From assembly GCF_910577125.1 (NCBI RefSeq), contig NZ_CAJTMN010000058.1, positions 1 to 13,572 of the forward strand: a stretch of DNA of 13,572 nucleotides, written 5' to 3'. Shown piece by piece: positions 6,511 through 13,566 of the stretch. The translations under genes were made by a program, and so were the position numbers. Source of the DNA: an uncultured Rikenella sp. (GTDB taxonomy: Bacteria; Bacteroidota; Bacteroidia; Bacteroidales; Rikenellaceae). A model generated the notes under the pieces. It was not told the origin of the DNA and made no database searches. It was given only the letters and a program-made list of their open reading frames with translations. Position 1 is the stretch's first letter. Each line of letters opens with the position of its first letter.

Positions 6511-6699
6511 GTTTTTCGGAGATTTGCACCTGCGGGTTTTCGGGTGGAGATCGGAGGAGCCGGACGGGGGAGTCGCTTTCCGGCCGGGCTCGGATCATAC
6601 GAGGGGGACGGGATGTCCGCTCTGTTTTCTTCCGTTTTTCCAGACTGTTTTTCCGAAGTCTTCGCGGGTGCCGATCGCCGGCACGGTATCCAACCTGGA

Positions 6700-7791
6700 A
6701 TGAAACGGACGATCGGATATATCATCGGTCTCGTGGCGGCGGCCTCTCTGACGGGCGGCTGCATGGAGTGGGACTATGGGCCGGAGGAGGAGGTCGCTCT
6801 GCCGGAGGGGGGGGTATTCATCCTCAACGAAGGAAATTTCCAGTACGGGAATGCCTCGCTGTCCTATTACGACCCGAACGCCCGGACGGCGAGCAACGAG
6901 CTCTTCTTCCGGGCGAACGGCATGAAGCTGGGCGATGTGGCGCAGTCGATGGTGGTCAGGAAGGGGGTGGGATGGATCGTGGTGAACAATTCGCATGTCG
7001 TTTTCGCGATCGATACGCGGACGTGTCGGGAGATCGGACGGATCACGGGGTTCACTTCGCCGCGGTATATCCACTTCCTGGGCGATGAAAAGGCGTATGT
7101 TTCGCAGCTGTGGGACAACCGCATCTTTATCGTGAATCCCCGGAAGTTCGAGATCACGGGATATATCGAGTGCCCGGGGATGACGATGGAGACGGGGTCG
7201 ACGGAGCAGATGGTGCAGGACGGGAGGTATGTCTATGTCAATTGCTGGTCGTACCAGAACCGGATTCTGAAGATCGATACGGAGACGGACGAGGTGGTGG
7301 ACGAGCTGGAGGTCGGGATTCAGCCGACGTCGCTGGTTCTGGACTGCCACCGCAAGTTGTGGACGATTACGGACGGGGGGACGGCGGGGAGTCCTTACGG
7401 GTATGAGGCACCGGCGCTCTGCCGGATCGATCCGGAAGGATTCCGAATCGAACGGAGGTTCGGGTTCCGGACGGGCGACAGGGGGTCGGAGGTGCAGTTG
7501 AACGGGACGAGGGATACGCTGTACTGGATCAACGGGGATGTGTGGCGAATGCCGGTGACGGCGGAAGGGCTGCCGGAGCGGCCGTTTCTGGAGGATGGGG
7601 GGACGATCTACTACGGGCTGACGGTCGATCCGGTGCGCAGCGATGTCTATATCGCGGATGCGATCGACTATCAGCAGCCGGGGATGATCTGCCGCTATTC
7701 GGCGGGCGGGGAGCTGATCGACCGGTTTTACGTAGGAATCACGCCGGGGGCTTTCGGCTGGGCGACGAACGGGAAAGGAGGGGGGCGATGA
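6700..7791 (+). CDS. btuG: BtuG-like surface lipoprotein, beta-propeller (YncE-like)
   Basis: Lipoprotein of 363 aa. The N-terminus MKRTIGYIIGLVAAASLTGGC is a type II signal with the lipidated cysteine at residue 21. Acidic residues soon after that cysteine suit Bacteroidetes surface export. The mature part opens with FILNEGNFQYGNASLSYYD and repeats short beta-strand units (YIHFLGDEKAYVSQLWDNRIFIV, YVYVNCWSYQNRILKID), as in YncE-like seven-bladed propellers. BtuG proteins of Bacteroides bind cobalamin at the cell surface with extreme affinity and hand it to the partner BtuB. A cobalamin riboswitch upstream and a TonB-dependent receptor overlapping its stop support that role. An in-frame ATG at 6613 exists but would bury the signal peptide. 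The family call is strong; B12 binding itself is inferred. Confidence 0.87.
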   Translation: MKRTIGYIIGLVAAASLTGGCMEWDYGPEEEVALPEGGVFILNEGNFQYGNASLSYYDPNARTASNELFFRANGMKLGDVAQSMVVRKGVGWIVVNNSHVVFAIDTRTCREIGRITGFTSPRYIHFLGDEKAYVSQLWDNRIFIVNPRKFEITGYIECPGMTMETGSTEQMVQDGRYVYVNCWSYQNRILKIDTETDEVVDELEVGIQPTSLVLDCHRKLWTITDGGTAGSPYGYEAPALCRIDPEGFRIERRFGFRTGDRGSEVQLNGTRDTLYWINGDVWRMPVTAEGLPERPFLEDGGTIYYGLTVDPVRSDVYIADAIDYQQPGMICRYSAGGELIDRFYVGITPGAFGWATNGKGGGR

Positions 7792-9860
7792 AAAGGTGGG
7801 CGATGGGGCTGGCGGCGCTGCTGATCGGCGGTGCAGCCGGAAGGGCCGGGGCGCAAAACGAACCGGACGGGGGGAAGGAGCGGCTGCTGAGGGCGGCGGA
7901 GGTGACGGTGACGGGACGGCGGCCGCTGAAGGAGATCGGGGTGCAGCGCACGAGGTTCGACAGTGCGGCGCTCAAGGGAAATATCGCGCTCTCGATGGCG
8001 GATGTGCTGACGTTCCATTCGTCGGTCTTCGTCAAAAGCTACGGGCGGGCGACGCTCTCGACGGTGGCGTTCCGGGGGACGTCGCCGTCGCATACGCAAG
8101 TGACGTGGAACGGGATGAGGATCAGCAATCCGATGCTGGGGATGACGGATTTCTCGATGATTCCCTCCTTTTTCATCGACGAGGCGGCGCTGCTGCACGG
8201 TACGGCGTCGGTCGACGAGGTCGGAGGGGGACTGGGGGGAGCGGTGAGGCTCGCTACGAAACCGGAAAAAACCGAGGGAGTCGGGCTGCAGTACATCCAG
8301 GGAATCGGGTCGTTCCGGACGTTCGATGAGTTCCTGCGGTTCACGTACGGGTCGAAGCGGTGGCAGGTCTCGACGCGGGTGGTCTGCGCGACGTCGCCGA
8401 ACGACTACAAGTACCGGAACCGGGACAAAAAGGAGAATATCTATGACGAGGAGATGAATATCGTGGGGCAGTACTACCCGACGGAGCGGAACCGGAGCGG
8501 GGCGTATCGCGACATACATGTGCTGCAGGAGGCGTACTACACGGCGGGGAACGGAGACCGGGTGGGGCTGAATGCGTGGTACCTGAATTCGAACCGGGAG
8601 CTGCCGATGCTCACGACGGAGTACGGCGACGAGACGGAGTTCGAGAACCGGCAGCGGGAGCAGACGTTCCGGGGGGTGGCGTCGTGGGAGCGGATGCGGG
8701 AGGGATGGCGGGTCGCGGCACGGGGGGGATATATTCACACGTGGATGGCGTACGACTACGAGCGGGATCTGGGAAACGGGTCGATGGCGGCGATGACGCG
8801 CGCACGGAGCCGGATCAATACGCTCTACGGGGAGGCGAAGGGAGAATATTATCTCGGGAAAAAGTGGCTGTTCTCGCTCGACCTGGCGGCGTATCAGCAC
8901 TGGGTGGAGAGCGAGGACAAGAATATCATCACGCTGGAGGGGGGCCGGGCGGTGGTGGGATACGACCGGGCGAGAATCGAGTTATCGGGGGTGGGGGCGG
9001 TCAAGTGGAGGCCGGTGGAACGGGTCGGGATGGGGGTGACGCTGCGGGGAGAGATGTGCGGAAGGGAGTGGGCGCCGCCGATTCCGGCGCTCTTCGTGGA
9101 GGGGGTGGTGTCGGAACGGGGAGGGGTGACGGCGAAGGCGTCGGTGTCGAGGAATTTCAGGTTCCCGACGCTCAACGACCTCTATTTCATGCCGGGAGGA
9201 AACCCGGAGCTGCGAAAGGAGAAGGGGTGGACGTACGATGCGGGGCTGTCGTTCGGGGTCGGAAGAGACGACGGCTGGAGGTTCGGGGGGTCGGCGACGT
9301 GGTTCGATTCGAGGATCGAGGACTGGATCATCTGGCTGCCGACGGTCAAGGGGTTCTTCTCGCCGAGAAACATCCGCCGGGTGCATGCCTACGGGGTGGA
9401 GGCGGAGGCGGAGCTGAAGGGTTGGCTGGCGAAGGGATGGAGGCTGGAACTGAACGGGTCGTTCTCGTGGACGCCGTCGATCAACCAGGGGGAGCCGATG
9501 TCGCCGGCGGACAGGTCGGTCGGAAAACAGCTCCCATACGTGCCGGAGTTCGCGGCGAATGCGACGGGAAGGCTGGACTGGAGGGGATGGTCGCTGGCTT
9601 ACCAGTGGTGCTGGTACAGCGAACGGTTCACGATGTCGAGCAACGATGTGACGCTCACGGGAAGGCTGCCGGACTATTTCATGAACAATGTCTCGATCGG
9701 AAAGACGCTCTCGTTCAGATGGGCGGAGATCGCGCTCAAGGGGACGATCAAAAACCTATTCGACGAGGAGTATCTCTCGGTGCTGGCGCGGCCGATGCCG
9801 GGTATCAATTTCGAGGTCTTCATCGGTATCAAACCCAGATGGGGCAAAAAAACAAACTAA
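7788..9860 (+). CDS. btuB: TonB-dependent outer-membrane receptor, BtuB-type cobalamin transporter
   Basis: Outer-membrane beta-barrel of 690 aa. It has a signal peptide (about 1-22, ending AGA), a short segment before the plug (AEVTVTGRRPL, about 37-47), a plug domain to about residue 158 with VAFRGTSPSHTQVTWNGMRI and GGGLGGAVRL, and a 22-strand-type barrel with the typical late motif TIKNLFDEEYLSVLARPMPG. No CarboxypepD_reg or STN extension precedes the plug, so it resembles BtuB and small siderophore receptors rather than SusC. The start ATG overlaps the btuG stop (ATGA at 7788-7791) and follows an AGGAGG-like purine run, so the two are probably translationally coupled. The B12 substrate is inferred from the riboswitch and btuG; the barrel alone would not tell it. 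No btuFCD genes lie in the window. Confidence 0.92.
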   Translation: MKRWAMGLAALLIGGAAGRAGAQNEPDGGKERLLRAAEVTVTGRRPLKEIGVQRTRFDSAALKGNIALSMADVLTFHSSVFVKSYGRATLSTVAFRGTSPSHTQVTWNGMRISNPMLGMTDFSMIPSFFIDEAALLHGTASVDEVGGGLGGAVRLATKPEKTEGVGLQYIQGIGSFRTFDEFLRFTYGSKRWQVSTRVVCATSPNDYKYRNRDKKENIYDEEMNIVGQYYPTERNRSGAYRDIHVLQEAYYTAGNGDRVGLNAWYLNSNRELPMLTTEYGDETEFENRQREQTFRGVASWERMREGWRVAARGGYIHTWMAYDYERDLGNGSMAAMTRARSRINTLYGEAKGEYYLGKKWLFSLDLAAYQHWVESEDKNIITLEGGRAVVGYDRARIELSGVGAVKWRPVERVGMGVTLRGEMCGREWAPPIPALFVEGVVSERGGVTAKASVSRNFRFPTLNDLYFMPGGNPELRKEKGWTYDAGLSFGVGRDDGWRFGGSATWFDSRIEDWIIWLPTVKGFFSPRNIRRVHAYGVEAEAELKGWLAKGWRLELNGSFSWTPSINQGEPMSPADRSVGKQLPYVPEFAANATGRLDWRGWSLAYQWCWYSERFTMSSNDVTLTGRLPDYFMNNVSIGKTLSFRWAEIALKGTIKNLFDEEYLSVLARPMPGINFEVFIGIKPRWGKKTN

Positions 9861-9987
9861 TCTATTTGCTCTGCTTCGTTCATTGTGCAGGAGGGTACTG
9901 TTCTCTTTGTGAACAAAGAGAACCAGAAAAACTTTAGAGGATGCTTCGCATCCTAAAGCTGCCGGCGGCCCAGCTCTCGGATGCTTC

Positions 9988-10055
9988 TTTGGGCCGGGAG
10001 CAACGGCGCGCATAGGGTTTAGCTCTCATTAAGCGCGCCGTTGCCCCGACCCAAA
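9988..10055. repeat. Long imperfect hairpin with 11-bp perfect core
   Basis: Core arms are 10001-10011 and 10033-10043 (CAACGGCGCGC and its complement) around a 21-nt loop. Outside them TTTGGG (9988-9993) pairs CCCAAA (10050-10055), with a G-run/C-run between and one bulge. Confidence 0.7.
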
Positions 10056-10119
10056 AGATTCTCGAAGGCTGAGGACTGCGGAGCCTAAGGAGTAGCGTAG
10101 CTAACTAAAAGTTTTTGGT

Positions 10120-10141
10120 GCCGCTTTTTTCAAAAAGCGGC
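10120..10141. repeat. 10-bp hairpin 37 nt before the beta-lactamase start
   Basis: GCCGCTTTTT and AAAAAGCGGC flank a 2-nt loop. Read as RNA it would form in the beta-lactamase leader if transcription starts upstream, and it could also end readthrough from btuB. It has no separate U-tract beyond the stem, so the terminator reading is weak. Confidence 0.6.
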
Positions 10142-10177
10142 AGTTCCGTCCGGCTCAAAAAACAAAACACAGAAGAT

Positions 10178-11065
10178 ATGAAACGGATATGGTTATTTTT
10201 CACCGCCGTGGTGCTCGGAGGAACGGCGACAGGCGCGGAACTGGAAGAGGTGCTGAAAAACGCGATTGCAGGCAAACAGGCTCGGGTCGGGATTGCGGTC
10301 GTGGTCGACGGGAAAGACACGGTGGCGATCAACGATGACGGAGGGTATCCGATGATGAGCGTCTTCAAGCTGCACCAGGCGGTGGCGGTGGCTCACTACC
10401 TCGACCGGAAAGGGATGACGCTCGCGACGCGGATTCCGATCAGGCGCGAGGCGCTGCTGCCCGACACATACAGCCCGTTGCGGGATCGCTTCCCGGAGGG
10501 GGGAATCGAGCTGTCGGTGGGCGAGCTGCTGACCTATACGCTGCAACTGAGCGACAACAATGCGTGCGACATCCTGTTCGACCGGGCGGGAGGGCCGACG
10601 GAGACGGATCGGTATATCCGGTCGCTGGGCATCGGGGATTTCGCCATCGGGGCGACGGAAAAGGAGATGCACGACGATCCGGAGATGTGCTACCGGAATC
10701 GGACGTCGCCGCTGGCGGCGGTGCGGCTGGTGGAGCTGGTGGCGACGGGGCGAATCCTGCCGGAAGAGAACGGGGAGTTTATCCGCCGGACGATGATCGG
10801 GTGCGGAACGGGCGGGAACCGGCTGGCGAAGCCGTTGGCGGGGACTGGGGCGGTGATCGGTCACAAAACGGGGACGAGCGATCGGAATGCGAAAGGAGAA
10901 TGGATCGGAATAAACGATGTGGGGTTCGTGGAGCTGCCGGACGGGCGGAAGTATTCGATCGCGGTGTTTGTCCGAGATTCGCAGGAGTCGGCGGAGGAGA
11001 CGGAGCGGATCATTGCCGAGGTGTCGGAGGCGGTGTACCGCTATGTGGCACGGAAAGAGCGATAA
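10178..11065 (+). CDS. bla: Class A beta-lactamase, subclass A2 (CfxA/CepA/PER-like)
   Basis: Periplasmic serine beta-lactamase of 295 aa that hydrolyses beta-lactams through an acyl-enzyme. A signal peptide (about 1-20, no lipobox) is followed by the catalytic motifs S61-V-F-K64, S125-D-N127 and K230-T-G232. The omega-loop glutamate is probably E161 in EKEMHDD. There the usual N170 equivalent is a histidine (H165), as in PER-type A2 enzymes. These motifs, the length and the HKTGTS box separate it from PBPs and from class C or D enzymes. The ATG at 10178 is taken because it opens the signal peptide; an upstream TTG at 10115 overlaps a hairpin. Codon use matches the neighbours, which argues for a resident gene rather than a recent arrival. 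No regulator or mobilisation gene is adjacent. The substrate range cannot be read from sequence. Confidence 0.92.
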   Translation: MKRIWLFFTAVVLGGTATGAELEEVLKNAIAGKQARVGIAVVVDGKDTVAINDDGGYPMMSVFKLHQAVAVAHYLDRKGMTLATRIPIRREALLPDTYSPLRDRFPEGGIELSVGELLTYTLQLSDNNACDILFDRAGGPTETDRYIRSLGIGDFAIGATEKEMHDDPEMCYRNRTSPLAAVRLVELVATGRILPEENGEFIRRTMIGCGTGGNRLAKPLAGTGAVIGHKTGTSDRNAKGEWIGINDVGFVELPDGRKYSIAVFVRDSQESAEETERIIAEVSEAVYRYVARKER

Positions 11066-11087
11066 GAGGCCGGCTGAAGAGAAAAAA

Positions 11088-11123
11088 CTCGGGCGCTTTT
11101 CCCTAATGGGAAAAGCGCCCGAG
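11088..11123 (-). terminator. Intrinsic terminator of tRNA-Thr (16-bp perfect stem)
   Basis: Perfect 16-bp arms (11088-11103 and 11108-11123) flank a 4-nt loop. On the minus strand the stem is followed by TTTTTT (11087-11082), so it is a classic rho-independent terminator for the tRNA, 14 nt beyond its 3' end. On the plus strand no U-run follows, yet the stem may still slow transcripts from the beta-lactamase, whose stop is 22 nt upstream. Confidence 0.9.
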
Positions 11124-11137
11124 TCGTCAAAACGCGG

Positions 11138-11211
11138 AGCCGATGGAGGGATTCGAACCCCCGACCAGCTGATTACAAATCAGCTGCTCTGGCCAACTGA
11201 GCTACATCGGC
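11138..11211 (-). tRNA. tRNA-Thr, anticodon UGU
   Basis: A complete 74-nt cloverleaf on the minus strand. The acceptor stem is GCCGATG/CATCGGC with discriminator T, the D-arm GCTC/GAGC, and the anticodon stem GCTGA/TCAGC with loop TTTGTAA. The T-arm has loop TTCGAAT and one G-U pair. Anticodon UGU reads ACA and related Thr codons. CCA is not encoded and must be added after transcription, as is common in Bacteroidetes. It has its own promoter (11229-11260) and terminator (11088-11123), so it is an independent single-gene unit. Confidence 0.97.
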
Positions 11212-11228
11212 AGGTGATAAATCGGGAG

Positions 11229-11260
11229 CAAAGATAGGGAAGTTTTCCGACTCAGGCAAG
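11229..11260 (-). promoter_or_regulatory. Promoter of tRNA-Thr
   Basis: On the minus strand CTTG (11260-11257), a 20-nt spacer and TATCTTTG (11236-11229) fit the Bacteroidetes -33/-7 pattern with one mismatch at -33. The start would fall near 11222, about 11 nt before the tRNA 5' end. Confidence 0.75.
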
Positions 11261-11275
11261 GGGCGCGCCGGAAGA

Positions 11276-11308
11276 TTCGCGGCGAATCGCCGAAAAAGTG
11301 TATTTTTG
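11276..11308 (+). promoter_or_regulatory. Promoter of obg
   Basis: TATTTTTG at 11301-11308 is an exact -7 box; TTCG at 11276-11279 is a one-mismatch -33 element with a 21-nt spacer. The start would fall near 11315, only a few bases before the in-frame ATG at 11318, so the ATG at 11372 with a leader of about 55 nt is the better start of obg. Confidence 0.65.
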
Positions 11309-11371
11309 CTTGCGGCTATGGCACGGCGATTGTCGTGTCGTACGTTCATCAAGAAAACATCTTTTGCAGTT

Positions 11372-12382
11372 ATGGCTTCCTCTAATTTCGTCGATTATGT
11401 CAAGATTTACGCGCGCTCGGGCAACGGAGGGCCGGGTTCGAGCCACTTCCGACGCGAGAAGTTCATCGAGTTCGGCGGGCCGGACGGAGGGGACGGAGGA
11501 CGCGGCGGACATGTCATTCTGCGCGGAAACAGCCAGTACTGGACGCTGATCCACCTCAAATACCAACGCCACCAGATGGCGGAGAACGGAGAGGGAGGAC
11601 ATGGGGCGAAGAGTCACGGACGGAACGGTCGGGATATCGTGCTCGATGTGCCGCTGGGGACGGTGGCGAAGGATGCGGAGACGGGAGAGGTGGTGGCCGA
11701 AGTGACGGAGGAGGGACAGGAGGTGATTCTGGTCCGAGGGGGACGCGGGGGGCTGGGAAACTGGCACTTCCGGACGGCAACGAATCAGGCGCCGCGGTAT
11801 GCGCAGCCGGGAGAGCCGATGCAGGAGGGGTGGTTCATCCTGGAGCTGAAGGTGTTGGCGGATGTGGGGCTGGTGGGGTTTCCGAATGCGGGGAAATCGA
11901 CGCTGCTGTCGGTGGTCTCGGCGGCGAAGCCGAAAATCGCGGATTATGCGTTCACGACGCTGGAGCCGAATCTGGGGATTGTGGAGGTGAGGGACGGCCA
12001 TTCGTTCGTGATGGCGGATATCCCGGGAATCATCGAAGGGGCGCACGAGGGAAAGGGGATCGGGACGCGGTTCCTGCGCCATATCGAACGCAATTCGGTG
12101 CTGCTGTTCATGGTGCCGGCGGATGCGAAGGATATTGTGGGGGAGTACGGGATTCTGCTGGAGGAGTTGAGGCTGTACAACCCGGAGATGCTGGACAAAC
12201 GGCGGCTGCTGGCGGTCACGAAGTGCGATATGCTGGACGAGGAGCTGACGGAGGGGCTCCGGGCGGAAATAGAGGGGGCGGAGGCGTTGCGGGGGGTGCC
12301 GTATCTCTTTATCTCGTCGGTGGCGGGGCTGCATATCCGGGAACTGAAGGATCTGCTCTGGGAGACGTTAGTGCGGGAGTAG
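11372..12382 (+). CDS. obg: Obg/CgtA-family GTPase
   Basis: Essential GTPase of 336 aa that works in late 50S ribosome assembly and responds to nutrient state, acting in the cytoplasm on the ribosome. The glycine-rich Obg fold fills residues 1 to about 157 (ARSGNGGPGSSHFRREKF, GGPDGGDGGRGGHV). The G domain follows: G1 GFPNAGKS (169-176), switch region DYAFTTLEPNLG (191-202), G3 DIPG (216-219) with IIEGAHEGKG, G4 TKCD (283-286, Thr in place of the usual Asn) and G5 SSVAG (315-319). There is no C-terminal OCT or TGS extension, giving the short form usual in Bacteroidetes. The start MASSNFVDYVKI matches family starts; an ATG at 11318 is rejected because of the promoter position. The 3' end overlaps ftcD by 15 bp, tail to tail. 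Confidence 0.96.
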   Translation: MASSNFVDYVKIYARSGNGGPGSSHFRREKFIEFGGPDGGDGGRGGHVILRGNSQYWTLIHLKYQRHQMAENGEGGHGAKSHGRNGRDIVLDVPLGTVAKDAETGEVVAEVTEEGQEVILVRGGRGGLGNWHFRTATNQAPRYAQPGEPMQEGWFILELKVLADVGLVGFPNAGKSTLLSVVSAAKPKIADYAFTTLEPNLGIVEVRDGHSFVMADIPGIIEGAHEGKGIGTRFLRHIERNSVLLFMVPADAKDIVGEYGILLEELRLYNPEMLDKRRLLAVTKCDMLDEELTEGLRAEIEGAEALRGVPYLFISSVAGLHIRELKDLLWETLVRE

Positions 12383-13321
12383 GCGCTCGATGATCTTCCG
12401 GTCGGGGTCGAAAGGACGGCCGAAGGGGCGGAGGCTGTCGAGGCCCAGACGTTCCGTGTCGACGTCGGCCAGCACCCATTCGGGCAGCAGGCCGATCACT
12501 TCGGTGCCGATCACTGCGGCGCGGTGCCGGCGGGCGGCGGCGGAGACGGCATCATAGGCGGCGCTCAATCCGGTGGCGTGCATGTCGGTCAGGTTGGTGG
12601 AGACTTGGGCCATGCCGTACTCTTCGATCCACCACCCGATGGCTTTCACGCCGGGTAGCGACCAGGGGCCGCGGGTGGCTGCCCGGACCTCGCGGGCGAT
12701 GGCTTTGGCGGCGGCGACATCTTTCGCCGGTGCGCCGGAGGGGGCGAGGTTGAAATTGACGGCTCCCAGAAAATCCCGAGCGCCGATGACGCTGGCACCG
12801 GTGCGTGCCACGGCGTCGCTCCACTCCTGTGGACCGTAATCGGGTTTCCACAAGGGGTCGGACATCTTTTCTCTCAATCCTTCGTACTGACCACGGCGGC
12901 AGGCTTCGAGTCCTTTGCGCTCGGGCGAGGATGCAGCGGCTTCGTAGCAGTAGACGGGGATTCCGAGCTCCTGCCCTACCCTTTCGGCAAGTTGCCGGGC
13001 GAGACGGGCGACGGTCTCCAGATCGATCCCACACACGGGTACCAGGGGCAGCACGTCGGTGGCGCCGATACGCGGATGCTCGCCGTGCTGGTTCCGCATA
13101 TCGATCCGCTCGGCGGCGGTGCGCACGGCGCGGAAAGCGGCCTCGACCACAACCTCAGGAGCTCCGGCGAAGGTCACGACGGTGCGGTTGGCGGCGGCGC
13201 CGCTGTCGACGTGCAGCACATGGGCGCCGGGCACACTCCCGGCGGACTGGACGATGGTTTGGATGATCTGCGGGTCGCGCCCTTCGCTGAAGTTGGGCAC
13301 GCATTCGAGTATGGGGGACAT
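12368..13321 (-). CDS. ftcD: Glutamate formimidoyltransferase
   Basis: Enzyme of 317 aa that moves the formimino group from N-formimino-L-glutamate, an intermediate of histidine breakdown, to tetrahydrofolate. The start MSPILECVPNFSEGRD is the family signature. HGEHPRIGATDVLPLVP follows, with a histidine at residue 82 that corresponds to the catalytic His82 of the mammalian enzyme. Later come GARDFLGAVNFNL, GWWIEEYGMAQVSTNL and a GLLPEWVL region. Only the transferase domain is present; the cyclodeaminase half of the mammalian fusion is absent, as in many bacteria. An upstream in-frame ATG at 13420 would run through the orphan FISUMP module and is rejected. No other hut genes lie beside it. 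No TAnnTTTG box is visible before the start; the 42 nt upstream end at the FISUMP module. Confidence 0.95.
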   Translation of the reverse strand: MSPILECVPNFSEGRDPQIIQTIVQSAGSVPGAHVLHVDSGAAANRTVVTFAGAPEVVVEAAFRAVRTAAERIDMRNQHGEHPRIGATDVLPLVPVCGIDLETVARLARQLAERVGQELGIPVYCYEAAASSPERKGLEACRRGQYEGLREKMSDPLWKPDYGPQEWSDAVARTGASVIGARDFLGAVNFNLAPSGAPAKDVAAAKAIAREVRAATRGPWSLPGVKAIGWWIEEYGMAQVSTNLTDMHATGLSAAYDAVSAAARRHRAAVIGTEVIGLLPEWVLADVDTERLGLDSLRPFGRPFDPDRKIIERLLPH

Positions 13322-13363
13322 ATTTCTTATCTTAACTGATATTGCTTTTTCTGTCGGCTTCGA

Positions 13364-13554
13364 CCCCGCCCCGGGCTTCCGCACCCTCAGTACAGGCGCG
13401 CTGAGCAACGTCGGCAACAACGGTTACAGCTGGTCGTCCACGGTCAGCGGTACTAACGGTTTGTTCTTGTACTTCGACACACCGGGTCTCTACACAGGTT
13501 ACTCGGGCACCCGCACTTACGGTTTTCAGTTGCGTTGCCTCTCGGAATAAACGG
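13364..13554 (+). pseudogene. Orphan FISUMP / C-type-lectin-like C-terminal module, copy 2
   Basis: Coding-like stretch from PAPGFR through YSWSSTVSGT to YGFQLRCLSE, ending at a TAA (13548-13550). As with copy 1, only the C-terminal part of a FISUMP-type lectin-like fold is present, without signal peptide or N-terminal domain. The frame is open back to an ATG at 13311, inside the ftcD start region (80 aa in total), with a short hydrophobic lead-in; expression of that frame is unproven. It starts at the same 14 bp as copy 1 (13364-13377) and ends with the same 34 bp (13521-13554, one mismatch). Between these ends 28 of 60 aligned residues differ, mostly at positions expected to be exposed loops of such folds. 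It lies 42 nt from the start of ftcD and may have displaced its promoter. Confidence 0.65.
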
Positions 13555-13566
13555 TGCGTGTCGCAC
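13554..13566. repeat. Small hairpin directly after module copy 2
   Basis: GTGCG and CGCAC flank a TGT loop, starting 3 bp after the stop codon, the same place as the hairpin after copy 1. The sequence differs from that hairpin. The window ends 6 bp later, so longer pairing cannot be seen. Confidence 0.5.

Larger units (their letters stand above)
9889..10141. other. Palindrome cluster between btuB and the beta-lactamase
   Basis: The 317 nt between the two genes hold four strong hairpins and no gene. 9900-9923 has 11-bp arms GTTCTCTTTGT/ACAAAGAGAAC with a 2-nt loop. 9932-9958 is CTTTAG-AGGATGC/GCATCC-TAAAG with a TTC loop and a small bulge. 9988-10055 is a long stem with the perfect core CAACGGCGCGC/GCGCGCCGTTG. 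10120-10141 has GCCGCTTTTT/AAAAAGCGGC around TC. None is followed by a clear U-tract on the plus strand. GGAGGGTACTG (9890-9900) also occurs at 375-385. Composite palindrome clusters like this resemble REP/BIME elements of Gram-negative genomes. No consensus promoter for the beta-lactamase is visible in it. Confidence 0.6.

Noticed and set aside
9900..9923. Hairpin after btuB considered as an intrinsic terminator
   Set aside because: The stem is strong but the bases after it on the plus strand are CAGAAAAAC, with no U-tract; kept only as part of the palindrome cluster.
8576..9937. 453-aa frame within btuB
   Set aside because: Shadow of btuB in another frame, glycine-rich and without recognisable structure; it runs past the btuB stop into palindromes.
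10917..11237. 106-aa frame across the end of bla and tRNA-Thr
   Set aside because: It runs through a perfect terminator and a complete tRNA on the opposite strand, so it is a chance frame.
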